In this document: piece by piece, positions 1 to 17,286 of the stretch | How the letters are laid out: each line of letters begins with the position of its first letter | Numbering within the stretch: the first letter of the stretch is position 1 | Assembly (NCBI RefSeq): GCF_030247185.1 | Contig: NC_080571.1 | Location: forward strand, 229,789,666-229,853,665 | Length of the DNA stretch: 64,000 nucleotides | Reading direction: 5' to 3' | Source of the DNA: Malaya genurostris | Lineage: Eukaryota; Arthropoda; Insecta; Diptera; Culicidae | Translations under genes and position numbers: made by a program | The notes under the pieces: model-generated | What the model saw: only the letters and a program-made list of their open reading frames with translations | What the model was told of the DNA's origin: nothing | The model's database searches: none

Positions 1-3209
<3,209 letters not shown>

Positions 3210-3303
3210 TATATAGATATGTCATATTCAAACGAGTTTGCCGTCAAAAACCAACTGTGCTAGCAATCAAAATGAGGCAAGACGTCATGAAAACCCTGAT
3301 TTA

Positions 3304-4228
3304 CCCCACCTAGTGGTGTAATGATGCCTTTCGCATATATAATACCGTTTTTACTGTACCATCCAAAATGTTTCTCTTCGATTTATGAAAGAAACCAAGA
3401 ATTGTTTGTGCATTAACTAGTATAACATACAAAATGAAACGGTGCTTTGCTCGCGTAAGTCATCCCTAAGAAAAGGAAGAGGGTTCACTATTATACGTAT
3501 TTCCAGCACCGGAACCCGAGAACCGGTATAATCGAAGTCGGTTCGTACGGCCACCAACTAACACGACGTACAAACAGTAATTTTTGGTAGGACCATAAGA
3601 CCTTTCGTTTGACCCTAAGATCCCTATAACTCCGGTACCGGAAGTCAGATCCAAATGAATTTTTGGGAATTCCGTTTGAGACCGTGAGATCTTTCATTTG
3701 AATCTAAGTTTGTGGAAATCGGTCAAACCATCGCTGAGAAAAGTGAGTGAGATCCATTTTGGAATATATGTTTACTATTTCCGGTGCTTCTAGAACCGAA
3801 ATCCGGAAACCAGGATAGCCGTAATCAGGTTGATTAGTTTCCAACTGATAATGGCTATCGATTTGTGTAGCTTTGAGACCAGTTTTGAAAATTTTTTGCG
3901 GTTTTTGTTTCGCCGGTTTAAGTGACGGGGTACAATATTTGCAACACTTTACTCTATAACTCCAGAACCGGAAGTTGGATCAGGATGAAATTCAAGAATT
4001 CCGTATGAGACCGTGAGACCTTTTATTTGAATCTAAGCTTTTCTAAATCGGTTAAGCCATCTCAGAGAAAACCTTGTGAGATTATTTGACACATACACAC
4101 ACACACACCAACAGGCATTGCTCAGCTCGATGAACTGAGTCGAATGGTATATGACACTTGGCCCTCCGAGCCAATCTTTACTAGTCGGTTTTTCAAGTGA
4201 TTGCATAACCTATATGAGAAAAGCAAAA
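3304..4228 (+). repeat. R1 dispersed repeat, copy A
   Basis: The copy begins ccacctagtggtgtaatgatg and ends near tatatgagaaaagcaaaa, the two ends typical of R1 in this window. Inside are monomers containing 'ggaaccggaagtcggat', 'gagacct...catttgaatcta' and 'aatcggt..agccatct..gagaaa', followed by a CA-rich stretch and 'ctcagctcgatgaactgagtcgaa'. A further decayed monomer continues to about 4400. The ends GCCTTTCTCATATA and TATATGAGAAAGGC are inverted relative to each other. Confidence 0.8.
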
Positions 4229-4894
4229 ATCCTCATGAAATTGAAATTTTTCTGTAATACCAGATCCAAAAGTCGGATCTGGATAAACTTTTCAGGTACT
4301 TTTAAAAGATCTTTAAGACCTTTCATTTGCATCTTAGTTTGTTAAAATCGGTTAAGAAATTTCCGAGAAAATTGAGTGTGCATTTTCTCATAGCTTTGCA
4401 CATATTGGGCCGTATGAATAAAATGTAGCATGCTTGAATTTTGGTAGTAAATGCTACATGTGGATCACGTTCCTGTCAAAAGCAGAGACTTTACTTCACA
4501 ACAACGTTCGAACATGTAGTATTACCTACAATTTTTCGGTAGGTAGCTCCAGAGGTTGCTACTCGTGTGTTTGCTGATGAAGTGAAGTAGAAAAATTAAA
4601 ACCGAACCAAACATGTTTTACTCTGTGGACTATGTTTTTGAGAAGATACTACAAACAACAGACTTTACTACATTTTATTCATACGGCCCAATGCCTTGTA
4701 ATTCCGGTACGGAATGGAGGTCATCATGTAAGAATCGTCCTACTTCGTAGAACAACAAAACATTCACGATTGTTAAGAAAGCTGAGGTTAGTGCATTTCA
4801 ATTAATAACCGTAACAAAAGTCACATATTCTATACACTCGTGTACACAATCGCTTTTAATTTTTCAACACTGATTAAACCCCAATCTAGATCCT

Positions 4895-5134
4895 TCATCG
4901 GTAAGCTGGTGCGGCATGTTGTACGTGCGGTTGGCACGGAACCAGTCCCTTGTGTGGGTTACAGTTGATGATCAGATTCTGTCCGCACTTGACTGCCGGT
5001 GCCTTGGCCGGATACGAATACTCCTTGGCGGGTCCTGGTTGAACCGGATGATCATGGCCCCCGTAACTGGGCTGAGGCCGAGCCGCTACCACGCTGATGA
5101 CAACGGCCAAAACGACGGCGATGATGAATTTCAT
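4895..5134 (-). CDS. Vitelline membrane protein, 79 aa (15a-like)
   Basis: A small secreted eggshell protein. Residues 1-18 form a clear signal peptide (MKFIIAVVLAVVISVVAA), with cleavage expected before RPQPS. The mature part is rich in Pro, His, Tyr and Gly. It carries the vitelline membrane motif CGQNLIINCNPHKGLVPC, with cysteines at residues 50, 58 and 67 (C-x7-C-x8-C). Mosquito vitelline membrane proteins of this size are made by follicle cells and cross-linked into the inner eggshell; that role is inferred from the family. The single exon has a TATA box and an initiator at the right distance upstream. An ATTAAA-type poly(A) signal lies within 40 bp of the stop. A second gene with the same motif lies at 13772-14857. 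Length and layout are normal for the family. Confidence 0.88.
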   Translation of the reverse strand: MKFIIAVVLAVVISVVAARPQPSYGGHDHPVQPGPAKEYSYPAKAPAVKCGQNLIINCNPHKGLVPCQPHVQHAAPAYR

Positions 5135-5200
5135 TTTGAGTGATTTTGGGTTGGATCGGTAGATCTGCTACTGCTTTGGACAAGTGATTTTCACGGACTT

Positions 5201-5231
5201 GCTGAACGTTTGGCAAACGTTGCAATTTATA
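5201..5231 (-). promoter_or_regulatory. TATA box plus initiator of the 79-aa vitelline gene
   Basis: On the minus strand TATAAAT occupies 5231-5225. A TCAGC initiator lies at 5205-5201, putting the predicted start site near 5203, 28 bp downstream of the TATA box. This gives a 5' UTR of about 70 nt before the ATG at 5134. Confidence 0.6.
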
Positions 5232-5511
5232 CCGAATGATGATGGAAAGTGCATCGTTCGTCCCGTTAGTTTTGAGTTTGTTGATCTGTGATCGTGCGGG
5301 AAAACCAGTTAGAGAAACTTGTTGTTGTTTGGCAGAAGCTGCGCATTGTTGATGTAGGCTTATGTTTGCAAAAGCATTTTTGTTTGCGCTTTCCAGTCAC
5401 CGTTTTCAAGAGCAACAAACATCGAAAGTTTTGCGCGGAGCGGATGAATTAGTAGTGTTAACTATAATCACTAAAACTGTTGTTTCTAAGTTAATATTGT
5501 ACACAGAAAGA

Positions 5512-5781
5512 AATAATGAAATTTACACGAGATGTAAATCAATAGTAACATGGAATAGACATGGGTTGAATCGAAATTTTTATTGAAAACCTTCATCGAT
5601 GCAAAATTAAATTGAATTGCATTGAATTTTCAATGAATATAACTGTATCTTTCAATTACCGTTTATTTTACAATTAAATTGTATTAAAACGTACAGAATT
5701 GTAAAGTAATTTTTGTTTAATTACCTGCTCCAAATATGTGCATGAAAATAGATGTAAATTCACAAAATATTTTTATCTGTG
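5512..5781. mobile_element. MITE, about 270 bp, with TA target duplication
   Basis: Imperfect terminal inverted repeats of about 30 bp: the left end reads cacagaaagaaataatgaaa, and the right end read in reverse complement gives cacagataaaaatattttg. The element is flanked by TA on both sides. There is no coding capacity. A similar end occurs at 63664. TA duplication fits a mariner-type or related mobiliser. Confidence 0.65.
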
Positions 5782-5783
5782 TA

Positions 5784-7525
5784 TATTATAACATATGAAA
5801 AAGAAATATCAAATTGAATGAATTTTAAACCCATTAAAATCGGTAGAAAGGTGATGTTCGAAATAATTCGATTAAAGAAAAAAAATATCCTCTGCATCTA
5901 AATTTTTCGAAATTTGAACATTCAAAAACTAAACATTCTAGGTCACGCTGTCTTTGATGATTTCACTTGCTCTCATTGAGTTTATGAAGTCACTTTAAAT
6001 CTCAATTTTTCATTCACTATGCGTTTACTTCGACGCAATGAACAATGTCGATGCGTTTATGGGTGTTCGAATATTTGAATATGTCAAAAACTTCCGCATA
6101 GTTTCACTAAACCTTATACTACAAATATGAAAAATTCAGGAATTGGAGTATATACAGATCCGAAATTCGTTTTCAAAATCATGGCTTGATGAACACGGAA
6201 AATTTGTTGTTCCTGTCCCGAGTTTTTTGTGAAAAAGTTTAAAACGACAGACAGCCATAGAAAAACTTTTTGATGGGTCAAGTAATTTCAAAAATAAACT
6301 CATTACAATCCATCCATCCATCCAATTTCAAGACGATCAGTTCTGCGATCAGAAAATCGTTCAATGGACAACGCCGGACTACTTCAAAATCATCCAGGCC
6401 CAAACGAAAAGAAAGAACTGTTGGTTCAACAGATGTTGTTGTAGCTAAAGAACCATATATACTATTGCCTCAAGTGTCACGAGAGAGGGATAGTTGGGTA
6501 CGGTGGTCTATAAGGCTTGTTCGGTAACATCCCATGGTCGAAACATCCCATGGTTATAATCAACGGTTTAGGGTTCCAATTACTTGCTCATCCACCTTGT
6601 TCACCTGGTTTGGTTTCCTCGAACTATTATCTGTTCCCAAGCCTCAAATCATCTCTGAGAAATTGAAGTGAGTTTCGTTTTGGAGCTTTAAATCACTACT
6701 TCCGGAAATAAATACAAAATGAGTTTGTATGGTCATCAACTAATAAGAAATATAAATTTAAATTATGGTTTCCGCTCTCTACGAATCGGAATAAGAAAGC
6801 TATCTCGGACTATCTCTCAAAATCTTTTACACCATCACAAGTCTTACCGAATTTTTAACTCTATAAATGGACATTTAAAATGTCTTAGACAAGTTTGACA
6901 GAAATGGCACGAGCGTTAAGAAATGTAATCGGGACTAGCATCAATTTTATTCAAATACTCAATAATGACACTTCCAGTTGAAAAAGTTAATTCTCGATCG
7001 CGAGCTCTGCCTGCCTCTCAACAAGTTTTTACGATGTTTATGGTCTCATGAAACATTACATTGCACTAGTACGCAGTATTGTTGAATATCGAATTACATT
7101 TTGGGCTGATGTTAACATCGACCTTGGCTGAATCGTCTTCAATTGCCACAATACGAGAATCACTGCCCCTAATCAACCTACCAATTCTACAAAAAAGACG
7201 AGTACTTCTTCAATTCAAATATAAGTCAATGAAGAAACATAAACTTGTATGACTGTTACAAATTTTTTTCGTTACTTCTAATGACGATTTGAAATTTTCA
7301 ACACACATCACCCTGTATTTCCGGACCTAGAAGCTGGATTTCAACTAAATTAAATGTCATAATTACAACTTTTATTTGAATATTAGTTCGTATAACATGC
7401 CAAGCAATACCTGAGAAATCGATGTGAGTTCCAATTGGTAAAGTGAACCCTCCCGAAACGAAATCCTGGGCACGGGCCTGTCGCGACACCTTTAAATATG
7501 AATATATATAGAAATGCACTAAAAC
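5784..7525. other. Intergenic; R1 fragments, no gene seen
   Basis: Decayed R1 monomers at about 6600-6840 and 7280-7500 ('gaaatcctgggcacgggcctg' also occurs at 17395). Open frames here are short and carry no recognisable domain or splice context. Confidence 0.5.
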
Positions 7526-9275
7526 CTCAATTTACGCGACTTTGATCACGCGCTTCATTTGAAATAACGCGATTTTATATTTGATTGACGCGATGATCGC
7601 ATAATAAAAGTTTTTGCATGACGAAAGAAATTTTAATTTATACGAATACAAAACAATCCAAAATGCTTCAGTGAATTGAATTTTTTGAAATGTACGTTAC
7701 GGAATTGTTTGGTTTCATACAATCTATCTAGAATCGGGGGCATCCAAGTTTCTTTTTGTGGTCCATACTCATGACATCGCATTCAATCAATTGGATCATT
7801 GTGATGTGTTATGAGGTAGTGCTTATTAATCCAAAAACTATTTGGAGTGTAGACCTTAAGATCTTCCAGCGTAACCAAGTGTCCTTGGTCTTCAAAGTCC
7901 TTGTACACGGTTTATGTTTGTGATACCACATGCAAATCATTTGCTTATTGAGAATATTCTAGGTCATCCAAAAACTACCTGGAATTCATACCTTAAGCGC
8001 TGAGGCCAGTGTGTTTTAGGGCACTTTAGAGGGCTATTTTCACGCTTCAAATCTGAATTTCTCAGAAACGGGGACGAATATCAAAAACCCAACTGACAAT
8101 CTCTTAGAAAATTAGTTTAGATTATTCTGTGAAAATTTCAGAATGATTCATTGACTTCAGCGGTCATGAAAGTCTTTTTTCTGAAGGAAGATTTGCATAG
8201 CTGGAAACTGAAACTTTAAACTTGTTCATTGAATATCTCGCCTTCAAAAGCATCAAAATCAAAAATCTATCCTGGCAATGTCTAGATAATTAAATTTAGA
8301 TGCGATTAGTGCATAAAAACATATGTGTTGTCGCGATGAAAATTAGGTGAAAGTTATTTTGTGGATTTCTATGTCGGCGCCATTTTAGTTCCCTGGTAAC
8401 GTAACGAAACATGAGAGAGAAAAAAAAATCGGCCAAAAAGGCTGTCAAACAAGCGGCAGCTTTCTTGGATATTATGTGATGTAGTCAAACTTGTAACCGA
8501 AAATATCAAAACTTTCTTGGCCACCCGGCCACATCGAGAGTCATTTTGCACATTTGCGAGAGAGCATGGAGAGAAATGTAATACGCACAACGAGCCACAC
8601 GATTTTACGCTAACAACTGGCCTCAGCCCTTGAGATCTATAAGTATAACAAACTTCAATACCGAACTTATTGCTCACGGTCTATACTCGTGATTCCACTT
8701 ACAGTTGGTTGTAGAGGCTCTGGGTCACCCAAAAACTACCTGGAGCTCAGGTTTTAAGACCTAAGAGAATAACAAAGTGCATTAAAGAAACTTAATCTCC
8801 ACGCTCTATACTCGCGATTCACTAAAGTCCTTGGATGACTGAAAATATGCCTGGAACATATCAGAATAGACAAATAAGCAATATGTAGCTCCATGACTAT
8901 GAACAGCATTGAAAAATTATACATAAGTTGCTGATTGCTCGTGAAGATCGTAGGACCTGTTTTCACTCAAGTTATTGGACTACTGAGAACATACCTGGAA
9001 GAGCAATAAATAGACTAGTAAACAAAAATAGATATTAGTCGTTCTAGTTTTTGCTGTGGTACAGTGTAGTCTCTAAGGCTAATACTCCAAGTAGTTCCTG
9101 GAATAGCTCTAATGGATTTCCGTAGTCTCCGAATATATTCGGATATATTCCTAGATGCTTTTGCGTATGAACGTTGTTAGATTTTGGTGTTATTTACTCT
9201 AAAATCAAAAGGGAATCGAAAAAACCTTTTTTTACGCTAAAAATTTGAATTTTGCGATGTTCCGCGTAAATTGAG
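7526..9275. mobile_element. TIR element of about 1.75 kb with internal sub-repeats
   Basis: The left end ctcaatttacgcg and the right end cgcgtaaattgag are exact inverted repeats of 13 bp. There is no transposase. The interior contains several degenerate copies of a short phrase (c-caaaaactacctgga, around 7820, 7970, 8725, 8820 and 8975). A segment at about 8080-8650 is homologous, in inverted orientation, to 18640-19200. Probably a non-autonomous DNA transposon or a composite of two; target duplication not clear. Confidence 0.5.
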
Positions 9276-10050
9276 CCAATTTGTTCTGATTCCTGAAATT
9301 GAGGGTACAGTGTACTTTATCAACGCATGAGATATTCCGTAGACTGATTAACGTATGTCTGTTCATTGTGAAATCAATGTTTGGTGATATTACAAGCCTT
9401 CAGATCAAAGATGGCGACGGAAGAAGAACAAGTACGAAAAGCGGTCGCAATAAAAATCCATTTCCGTCAGTAACAAAACTTGGAAAAAAAGTTTGTTTAT
9501 CATGCAAGCACTGCTCATAACGTTCTTCACTCTTTTGATACACATTTTCGTTTCAAGACTTATGATAACGTTCAATAATTGGAAAAATGAGCAACAGAAG
9601 CTTTATATCGAAATATAATGATCAGAATTTCAAAAAACTAAAACAAGAAACCAGATTACTAAATAAGTTATTCATTTAATAAAAAAAATCATTCAACAAT
9701 TTTGGATTGAATGAAACGATGCTAAAAGTTGGCTTTGATATATTTTTTCTGTGTTAAATTTGCTATCTAATTTATTACTAATTTATTAATTTGTTATAAA
9801 TTTCTGAATTCGGACTTCTGTAGTTATATCAAATTCAAAAATAATCACAAAACGTTTCAAAATCTGTTACGATTTTGTTCCCGCTAGAGTCTTTTTTGTT
9901 ATGATTTTTGTTATGTTAGCTATGGCTTACCAGCCAAAAATTATTCAAAATTTGTTACAAAATATTTCTGAAATAGATTACTCCGGTTGTTATAATTCTG
10001 TTATTTCCATCCGATTGGGTACTGTAGCTAGACAAATAAAACCTATTTTA
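9276..10050. other. Intergenic, nothing recognised
   Basis: AT-rich sequence without a convincing exon, RNA gene or clear repeat boundary. Confidence 0.5.
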
Positions 10051-10052
10051 AT

Positions 10053-11776
<1,724 letters not shown>

Positions 11777-11799
11777 TGTCTTCAAATTTCCAAGCACCG

Positions 11800-12630
11800 A
11801 CAAAGTATGAAACTTCCGGTTCTCGAATTACAGGGTGATGAGTGAAAAAACTGCAAATTTAAAATTTTGATTTCATAGAAGAAGATGTGTAAATAGTCTA
11901 ATATTTCAAAAATAGCAATCTCATTCCTCTAGTTTACAGGTTTTGTATGCTGAAGATCATACAAATTCACATCGGATATACCGGTTCCAGGAATCTGATT
12001 TCAGAAATAGTGGTTACAAACTTCAAAATGCAGCAAACTAACTTTTCTCCGCAACGACTCAACCGACTTTTTTCAAACTAAGATTCAAATGAAAGCCCTT
12101 TCTGTCATTTGCAGAATTTCTGAATTTGATTCCGATCTGGATTCCGGTACTGGAATTAAAGGATGATGAGTGTTTAAAATTTCAAGCCTACATTCTTCTA
12201 AGTTGGGCCCAACATTTTCATTTTGTTGGTCATATCAGTTGCTGACCATACGATCCGGCTTCGGATAAACCGGTCCCTGGCAATTGTGGCCAAAAACTGC
12301 AAAACACAGAACACTTACTTTTCTCCGCGATGGCTTAATCGGTTTTTACAAACAGATGGCCCAAATAATAAGAAATCTGGAACAACAGGAAGAAGTGTAT
12401 TTGAAATTTTAAACCGTCACTTGGACCGAGAAAAAAACTTCAAGAAACAGAAAAAATCTAATTTTGGCTAGAGAATATTTCTAAATTTGGGCTTTGCGAA
12501 CAACCTTCCCTGTTTCTATTCTGTTTTTCTATTCTGTTTTTTTTTTAAGAATACCACAAATTCTGTGCACAAAAGTATTGCTGAGAATACAAGTCACTTG
12601 AGAAAGGCATTATTACATCATTGTAAGGCG
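11800..12630 (-). repeat. R1 repeat, inverted copy adjoining copy B
   Basis: R1 monomers in reverse orientation ('cgactcaaccgac..ttt', 'agattcaaatgaaag', 'gattccggtactgga'). The copy ends with gagaaaggcattattacatcattg, the complement of the R1 start. With copy B it forms a large inverted arrangement. Confidence 0.6.
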
Positions 12631-13704
12631 ACAACATATCAAAACATACGCTAAACACGTTTGTTCAAGTTTTATTAGCATAGTATGCTTATTCATTAAA
12701 TTCTTTTGCTTCACGGCCAGTCGATGTTCAAACAGTAGATGAATCAAACGTACATGCATATATTAAACCATTATTGATTCGACCGACTTCACATTCAATT
12801 TTCCCTAAACGAAATGTCAAAATTTCAATTTGTCGTATTATGAACAAAATACAGCGTGTACGACCAGATCTACAAGATATGAAACTGAAATGCAGGTTTT
12901 TCTAGATTATCTAGAATCAGTTTTCAAATTAGATCGAAAAAATTAGACTAGACAGGCTTATACAAGCAATATAAAACTTTAGAATAAACTTATGAGATGA
13001 TAAAGATGAATTTATTTAATTTCCCAGTTAAAATTGTCAGACGATTCATAACCAACGCTTTGCTCCATAAGTCTGGTAAAATATAAATATAATCAACCTA
13101 ATTGTTATATGCCAGTGAAAAAAAAAACTGAACCGCTCCTAAGAATTCGGATTTGAAGAACTAGTAAAATGGAATGCCATTTTTCAAATAAAACCTTCCA
13201 ACATTCATTGTTTCTCACACATATTTGAAAAGTAACACAACCGTTCTTTTTTCCCCTTTCCTTGGTTTATTACCGGTGTACCCTGAAATCTTGCCATACC
13301 TGCACACACCAGCACTACAAAAGCGTGTGAAAATTGCCACATTTGCAGAAAATGGCAAACGCTCCCATTCAAAGGCTGCTTTATTTTGTTACACTTTCAG
13401 AGTTCAATATTTTCGTCAACAAAGCAGAAGTCGATGCACAGGCGAATTGTTGCTGCCGTTATTGTCGCTATCGCCATACGAGGAATCATTGCTCGGAGTT
13501 TCAGCCAGCACCCGCTGTTTGTTTGGGAGACTTAAAAAACTGTCGGAACCACCGATGGGTTTTCAGTGAATTCGATCTGTAACACGTTCGGTGTTATCCG
13601 GAACTCTCGTGAGAAAGTTTATGTGACCCACATAGGTTCTTTTGTAAAAGGAATTGTGCGGGAGTTACAGAGAAACTGTGACTTTTTCAATAGTTTCACG
13701 GTAG
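12631..13704. other. Upstream region of the vitelline-motif gene; no gene supported
   Basis: Unique-looking DNA. A plus-strand open stretch at 13334-13582 encodes a short Cys-rich run (CCCRYCRYRHTRNHC), but it has no signal peptide, homologue or splice context I recognise. I treat it as non-coding. Confidence 0.4.
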
Positions 13705-13742
13705 TTTAAAAGTGTACTGCATTGACGAATAATCATCAGTTT
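13705..13742 (+). promoter_or_regulatory. TATA-like box and initiator of the 361-aa vitelline-motif gene
   Basis: TTTAAAA at 13705 and an arthropod initiator TCAGTTT at 13736. The predicted start site is the A at 13738, 33 bp from the TATA-like box and 34 bp before the ATG at 13772. Confidence 0.55.
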
Positions 13743-13771
13743 CAAGTTGTTCAGTGAGTGGAAGTGCAATC

Positions 13772-14857
13772 ATGAAGACTGCCGTAGTGATCGTTGGACT
13801 TTTCCTGGTCCTTTGCGAAGGACGAATTGAAGCATTTCGGAGGCCCATCCAGAATCGTGAACCACAGGATGGATATTTTTCCGATGATTATAATGATGTG
13901 ACACAGGAAGATGACACTAATGAAGATGAGATCAGAGAAAGCCCTAGAAGAGTTAGTGAATATGAATCGGCGTACGGCTACACGAAGCCCCAGAAGAAAA
14001 GATACGATGGTGAAGGAAACTATGAACCTAGAAAGTCCAAGTATACAAGTGGTAGAAGCCGTGGAAAATATTCAGTTTTTGGAAGTACTTCGCTAAGGAA
14101 CAATGGTCGCGAACAAATTACTAAAAGGAACACTTATGAAGCAGAAATTAGAGACAGGAAAAAGGAATATCGATCTATTCCAAAGTACGAATCACCTTAT
14201 CAGTCTTACCCTCCATCCCCCTACAAACCTCCACAGCATTACTCTCATCCATCGTACAATCCACCACCTCAGTCATCTCCAAGTTACAAACCCGTGATGC
14301 CAAAATCAAGCTGCCAACAAAATCTTCTCATCGGATGTAGTCCTACGGTCACCAAAGTTCCCTGTGGACACCAGCACCATTCCGTCGGTTTAGACTACCC
14401 TCCGCCCCCGTACCAAGCCCCAATCGCATCAGTGCCCGCGACACCTTACCTGCCATCGGTCGCAGCAGTTCCCGTAACACCATACAAACCACACCAGCCC
14501 ACAGGAGCCTACCAGCACAGTCACGTATCCAGCAACCGTCAATCACAGCCTTCGTTGTCGGCACCGGTGATAGAGGACATACAGGAAACTCCTAAGCGAC
14601 CGTTCATTTCGGCTTTCCCAACAACTACGATTCGTTCAGCACAACTTCCTACCGTGGCGGCAGATCAAGACCAGAACTTCCGGTTCGCCGAACGGTCCAC
14701 CAATCCTCCGCCTTCCACAACTGCCATCGAGGATGCATCTGGTGACGAACCTGAGCCTGCGTCTACCCCAGCCGACAAACCTACCAGTGCCACGCAGCTA
14801 CCGACGGACTCCGGCCAAGGACCGATTTCAGATTTTGGTGACGAATTGGAGGACTAG
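13772..14857 (+). CDS. Secreted vitelline-membrane-motif protein, 361 aa
   Basis: A single-exon secreted protein, probably an eggshell component. The ATG at 13772 starts a signal peptide of about 21 residues (MKTAVVIVGLFLVLCEGRIEA). In-frame codons back to 13754 lack an ATG. Residues 30-60 are acidic, 60-140 are basic with many Lys, Arg and Tyr, and 140-180 are Pro/Tyr/Ser-rich with YxP-type repeats. The vitelline motif CQQNLLIGCSPTVTKVPC spans 181-198 (C-x7-C-x8-C, same spacing as the gene at 4895-5134). Pro/Val/Ala/Tyr repeats follow, then a Thr/Ser/Pro-rich acidic tail. It is far longer than the usual 80-130-aa mosquito vitelline proteins. Abundant Tyr and Lys would suit peroxidase or amine cross-linking (inference). 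TATA-like box and initiator lie upstream. Confidence 0.85.
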   Translation: MKTAVVIVGLFLVLCEGRIEAFRRPIQNREPQDGYFSDDYNDVTQEDDTNEDEIRESPRRVSEYESAYGYTKPQKKRYDGEGNYEPRKSKYTSGRSRGKYSVFGSTSLRNNGREQITKRNTYEAEIRDRKKEYRSIPKYESPYQSYPPSPYKPPQHYSHPSYNPPPQSSPSYKPVMPKSSCQQNLLIGCSPTVTKVPCGHQHHSVGLDYPPPPYQAPIASVPATPYLPSVAAVPVTPYKPHQPTGAYQHSHVSSNRQSQPSLSAPVIEDIQETPKRPFISAFPTTTIRSAQLPTVAADQDQNFRFAERSTNPPPSTTAIEDASGDEPEPASTPADKPTSATQLPTDSGQGPISDFGDELED

Positions 14858-14931
14858 CAAAGCCAGGTTGAATATTTTCGTGAAATGTTAACATTTTTCA
14901 TTAATTTATTTTCCACCATTAAAAATCATCC

Positions 14932-14937
14932 AATAAA
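14932..14937 (+). terminator. Poly(A) signal AATAAA
   Basis: AATAAA lies 75 bp after the stop codon of the 361-aa vitelline-motif gene. Confidence 0.7.
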
Positions 14938-14939
14938 GT

Positions 14940-15995
14940 AAATGTGCGAGAAAAATAAGTTATAATTTTTTTAGTTGTGTCGTCTGTAGATTAAACTATC
15001 GGTCGGAACTCGAAAGGTTCTCAATATGAGTCGTGAGTAATTAGTGAGCTTTAGAACAAATCTCCACCGGTTTTGATCAGAAGGATAATATGAAAGTGAT
15101 TGGTGCCAAATTTTCTTCACATTCAGTTCACTAATTTCGTTGTTATATTGTTTCTCCAGGTCGAAGCGAATTTGCTTATTTAGGAGTTTTGGTACCGCAT
15201 AGATACAAGTTTATGCTAAGTACACATAACTATTTCCTTTTGTCTGACGTATCAGTTCATTAGCAGGTTATGTTGAACTGCGAACACTGTGAAAACCGAC
15301 TTTTGAACCAAGCCCCGGAGAGCAGAATGTCATATATCATTTGATTCAGCTCAACGAACTTAGCAAATATTTGTGCGTATGTGTGTGACAAATGTTGTCA
15401 CTCACCTTTCTCGGAGATGGCTGAACCGATTTCTTCAAATTTAGATTCAAATCTTAGGTCTTAGGTTTTATGGTCCCATACAAAGTTCCTAAACATCATT
15501 TAAATCCAACTTTCGGCCCCGGAATGGCAGTTTGGTATACATTCAGAAGGTGAAAATAATGTCAGTAACTACTTTTGAAGATGGCTCAACTTATTTTTAC
15601 CATCTTAGATTCTACTGAGAGCAGGAGCGTACCCAGAGAGGGGGCCCGAGGGGCCCTGGAACCTCCCGAAATCAGAAAAACCTTGGCAAAATTAACGACA
15701 ATAATCATAAGACACTAAATTGTACTGGATGATCGGAAAGAGAAAGTGCACGAACTTACCATAGATGGGCAAGATTCTGCAGATGTGGAAGATATCATGC
15801 CAATGGATCTCGCACATATTTATTTAGAACGTAAGTTCACTTTGAGTACATGTTTGGCTGGATCTATTGTTATACGCCAGAGAACAAAATAATTATCCGA
15901 AAATGGGCTGAGGTCGTGCTTTGAAACGGCACGAATGCCCGAAAGGGAGGTTCAATGGATCAGAAAGATCATCATCGATTTGTTTTAGTTTTTAT
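14940..15995. other. Intergenic with an inverted R1 fragment
   Basis: About 15300-15600 is R1 in reverse orientation, truncated at both ends ('tgtcatatatcatttgattcagctcaacgaac', then monomer pieces). No gene seen. Confidence 0.55.
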
Positions 15996-15998
15996 TAA

Positions 15999-17172
15999 GG
16001 GGCTCTCCATAAAAGACGTCACGATTTTTTGACGATTTTTGACTCCCCATTCCCCCTTTGTCACAAATTGTCACAGAGGCAAAGACCCCCCACCCTATGT
16101 CACATGTCACGAATTCAAAATAAATAAAATTCATCTCAATACATTCTCAATATGTATGACAAACCATACAAATATGAGGGAAAAATCGATTTATTACATG
16201 CTGTCATTAGATTAAAAAATATCCCTAAAACTACAAAATCATCGGAATTATTTTATTAATATCAATTATATAAATTAACAAAAGTATTTTGTTGCAATTG
16301 ATGAAACATTTAAATCATCTGTTTTATTCCTCCTTGGGGTACACTGATATATTATTGTTTTTGGTAAAGAATAATATTTTCTTAGTGTAGCATACAGGGC
16401 TGAGAAAAAAAAGAAAATAAAGACCTCTTCAAAACGAGATCACTGCCGAAGAATCCTTTCAAGATCAGTTGATCAGTGAATTTTAAATCACATCGATCAA
16501 TATCGGTACTGATCTTCCGTCACACAATGGGTAGTGATTTTGAGCTAAAATGATTCTTGATTTATGTAAGTTCAATCATTGGATGATTCGATAAGCTTTG
16601 ATGTTGGTGGAGGAAAATCACATATCATCAAGATAAGACATGACATGATCTAAGTCTGAAATCGTTGATCTCCCGCTCTTTTTCAAATGGAGTACAATTG
16701 AATAAACTGCATCAGAACCAGATTAGAAAAATTCTTATGATATATGTTACTATTATCAATGCTAGAAAATCAAATTACTGAATAAATTGTCAGTGCATAT
16801 TTTAAGTTAAACCTTTTGAAGGCAACTTTTGCTTTTTTACTCATAATAGGCAAAATTTATTAATTTCGCTAATTTACTCGCACCTCCGTGCATTTTTGCT
16901 GATCACAACAGAAATGATTTTCTGCATCATTCATTTCCGAATTTACAAGAAGAAGCTTTCACATCAACAAATACACGTTTTCCTATAGAATGTAAACGTT
17001 TATTGTGGAGATTTTTTCAGGAAATAGGGCAAAGCAGTAATATAATTAGGTATTTCAAAAATGCGCTCATTGAAAATATTGGACGTCACATTCCTCCCCC
17101 CCTGTCACAAAAGGTCACGTTTATGAAACACCCCCCTCCCCTTGCGGCGTGACGTCTTTTATGGACAGCCCC
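15999..17172 (+). mobile_element. PIF/Harbinger-type non-autonomous element, copy 1
   Basis: Terminal inverted repeats begin GGGGCTCTCCATAAAAGACG on the left and, in reverse complement, GGGGCTGTCCATAAAAGACG on the right. The element is 1174 bp and flanked by TAA on both sides (15996-15998 and 17173-17175). A three-base TWA duplication is typical of PIF/Harbinger. G/C-rich runs next to both ends give way to an AT-rich body without open frames. A closely similar copy in opposite orientation lies at 43213-44339. Confidence 0.8.
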
Positions 17173-17286
17173 TAAGACGTAGAGCCGTCTTGAGCTAGTT
17201 TTAATATTATCAGTATCTAACGGGGAAACAGATTGGAAAACTGACATATGAACATAATGATGTAATGAAAACCGCGAAAATGTTAC

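Noticed and set aside
13225..13582. Two overlapping frames upstream of the 361-aa gene, one with a Cys-rich run
   Set aside because: No signal peptide, domain, start context or splice sites; the region is better read as promoter-distal DNA of the vitelline-motif gene.
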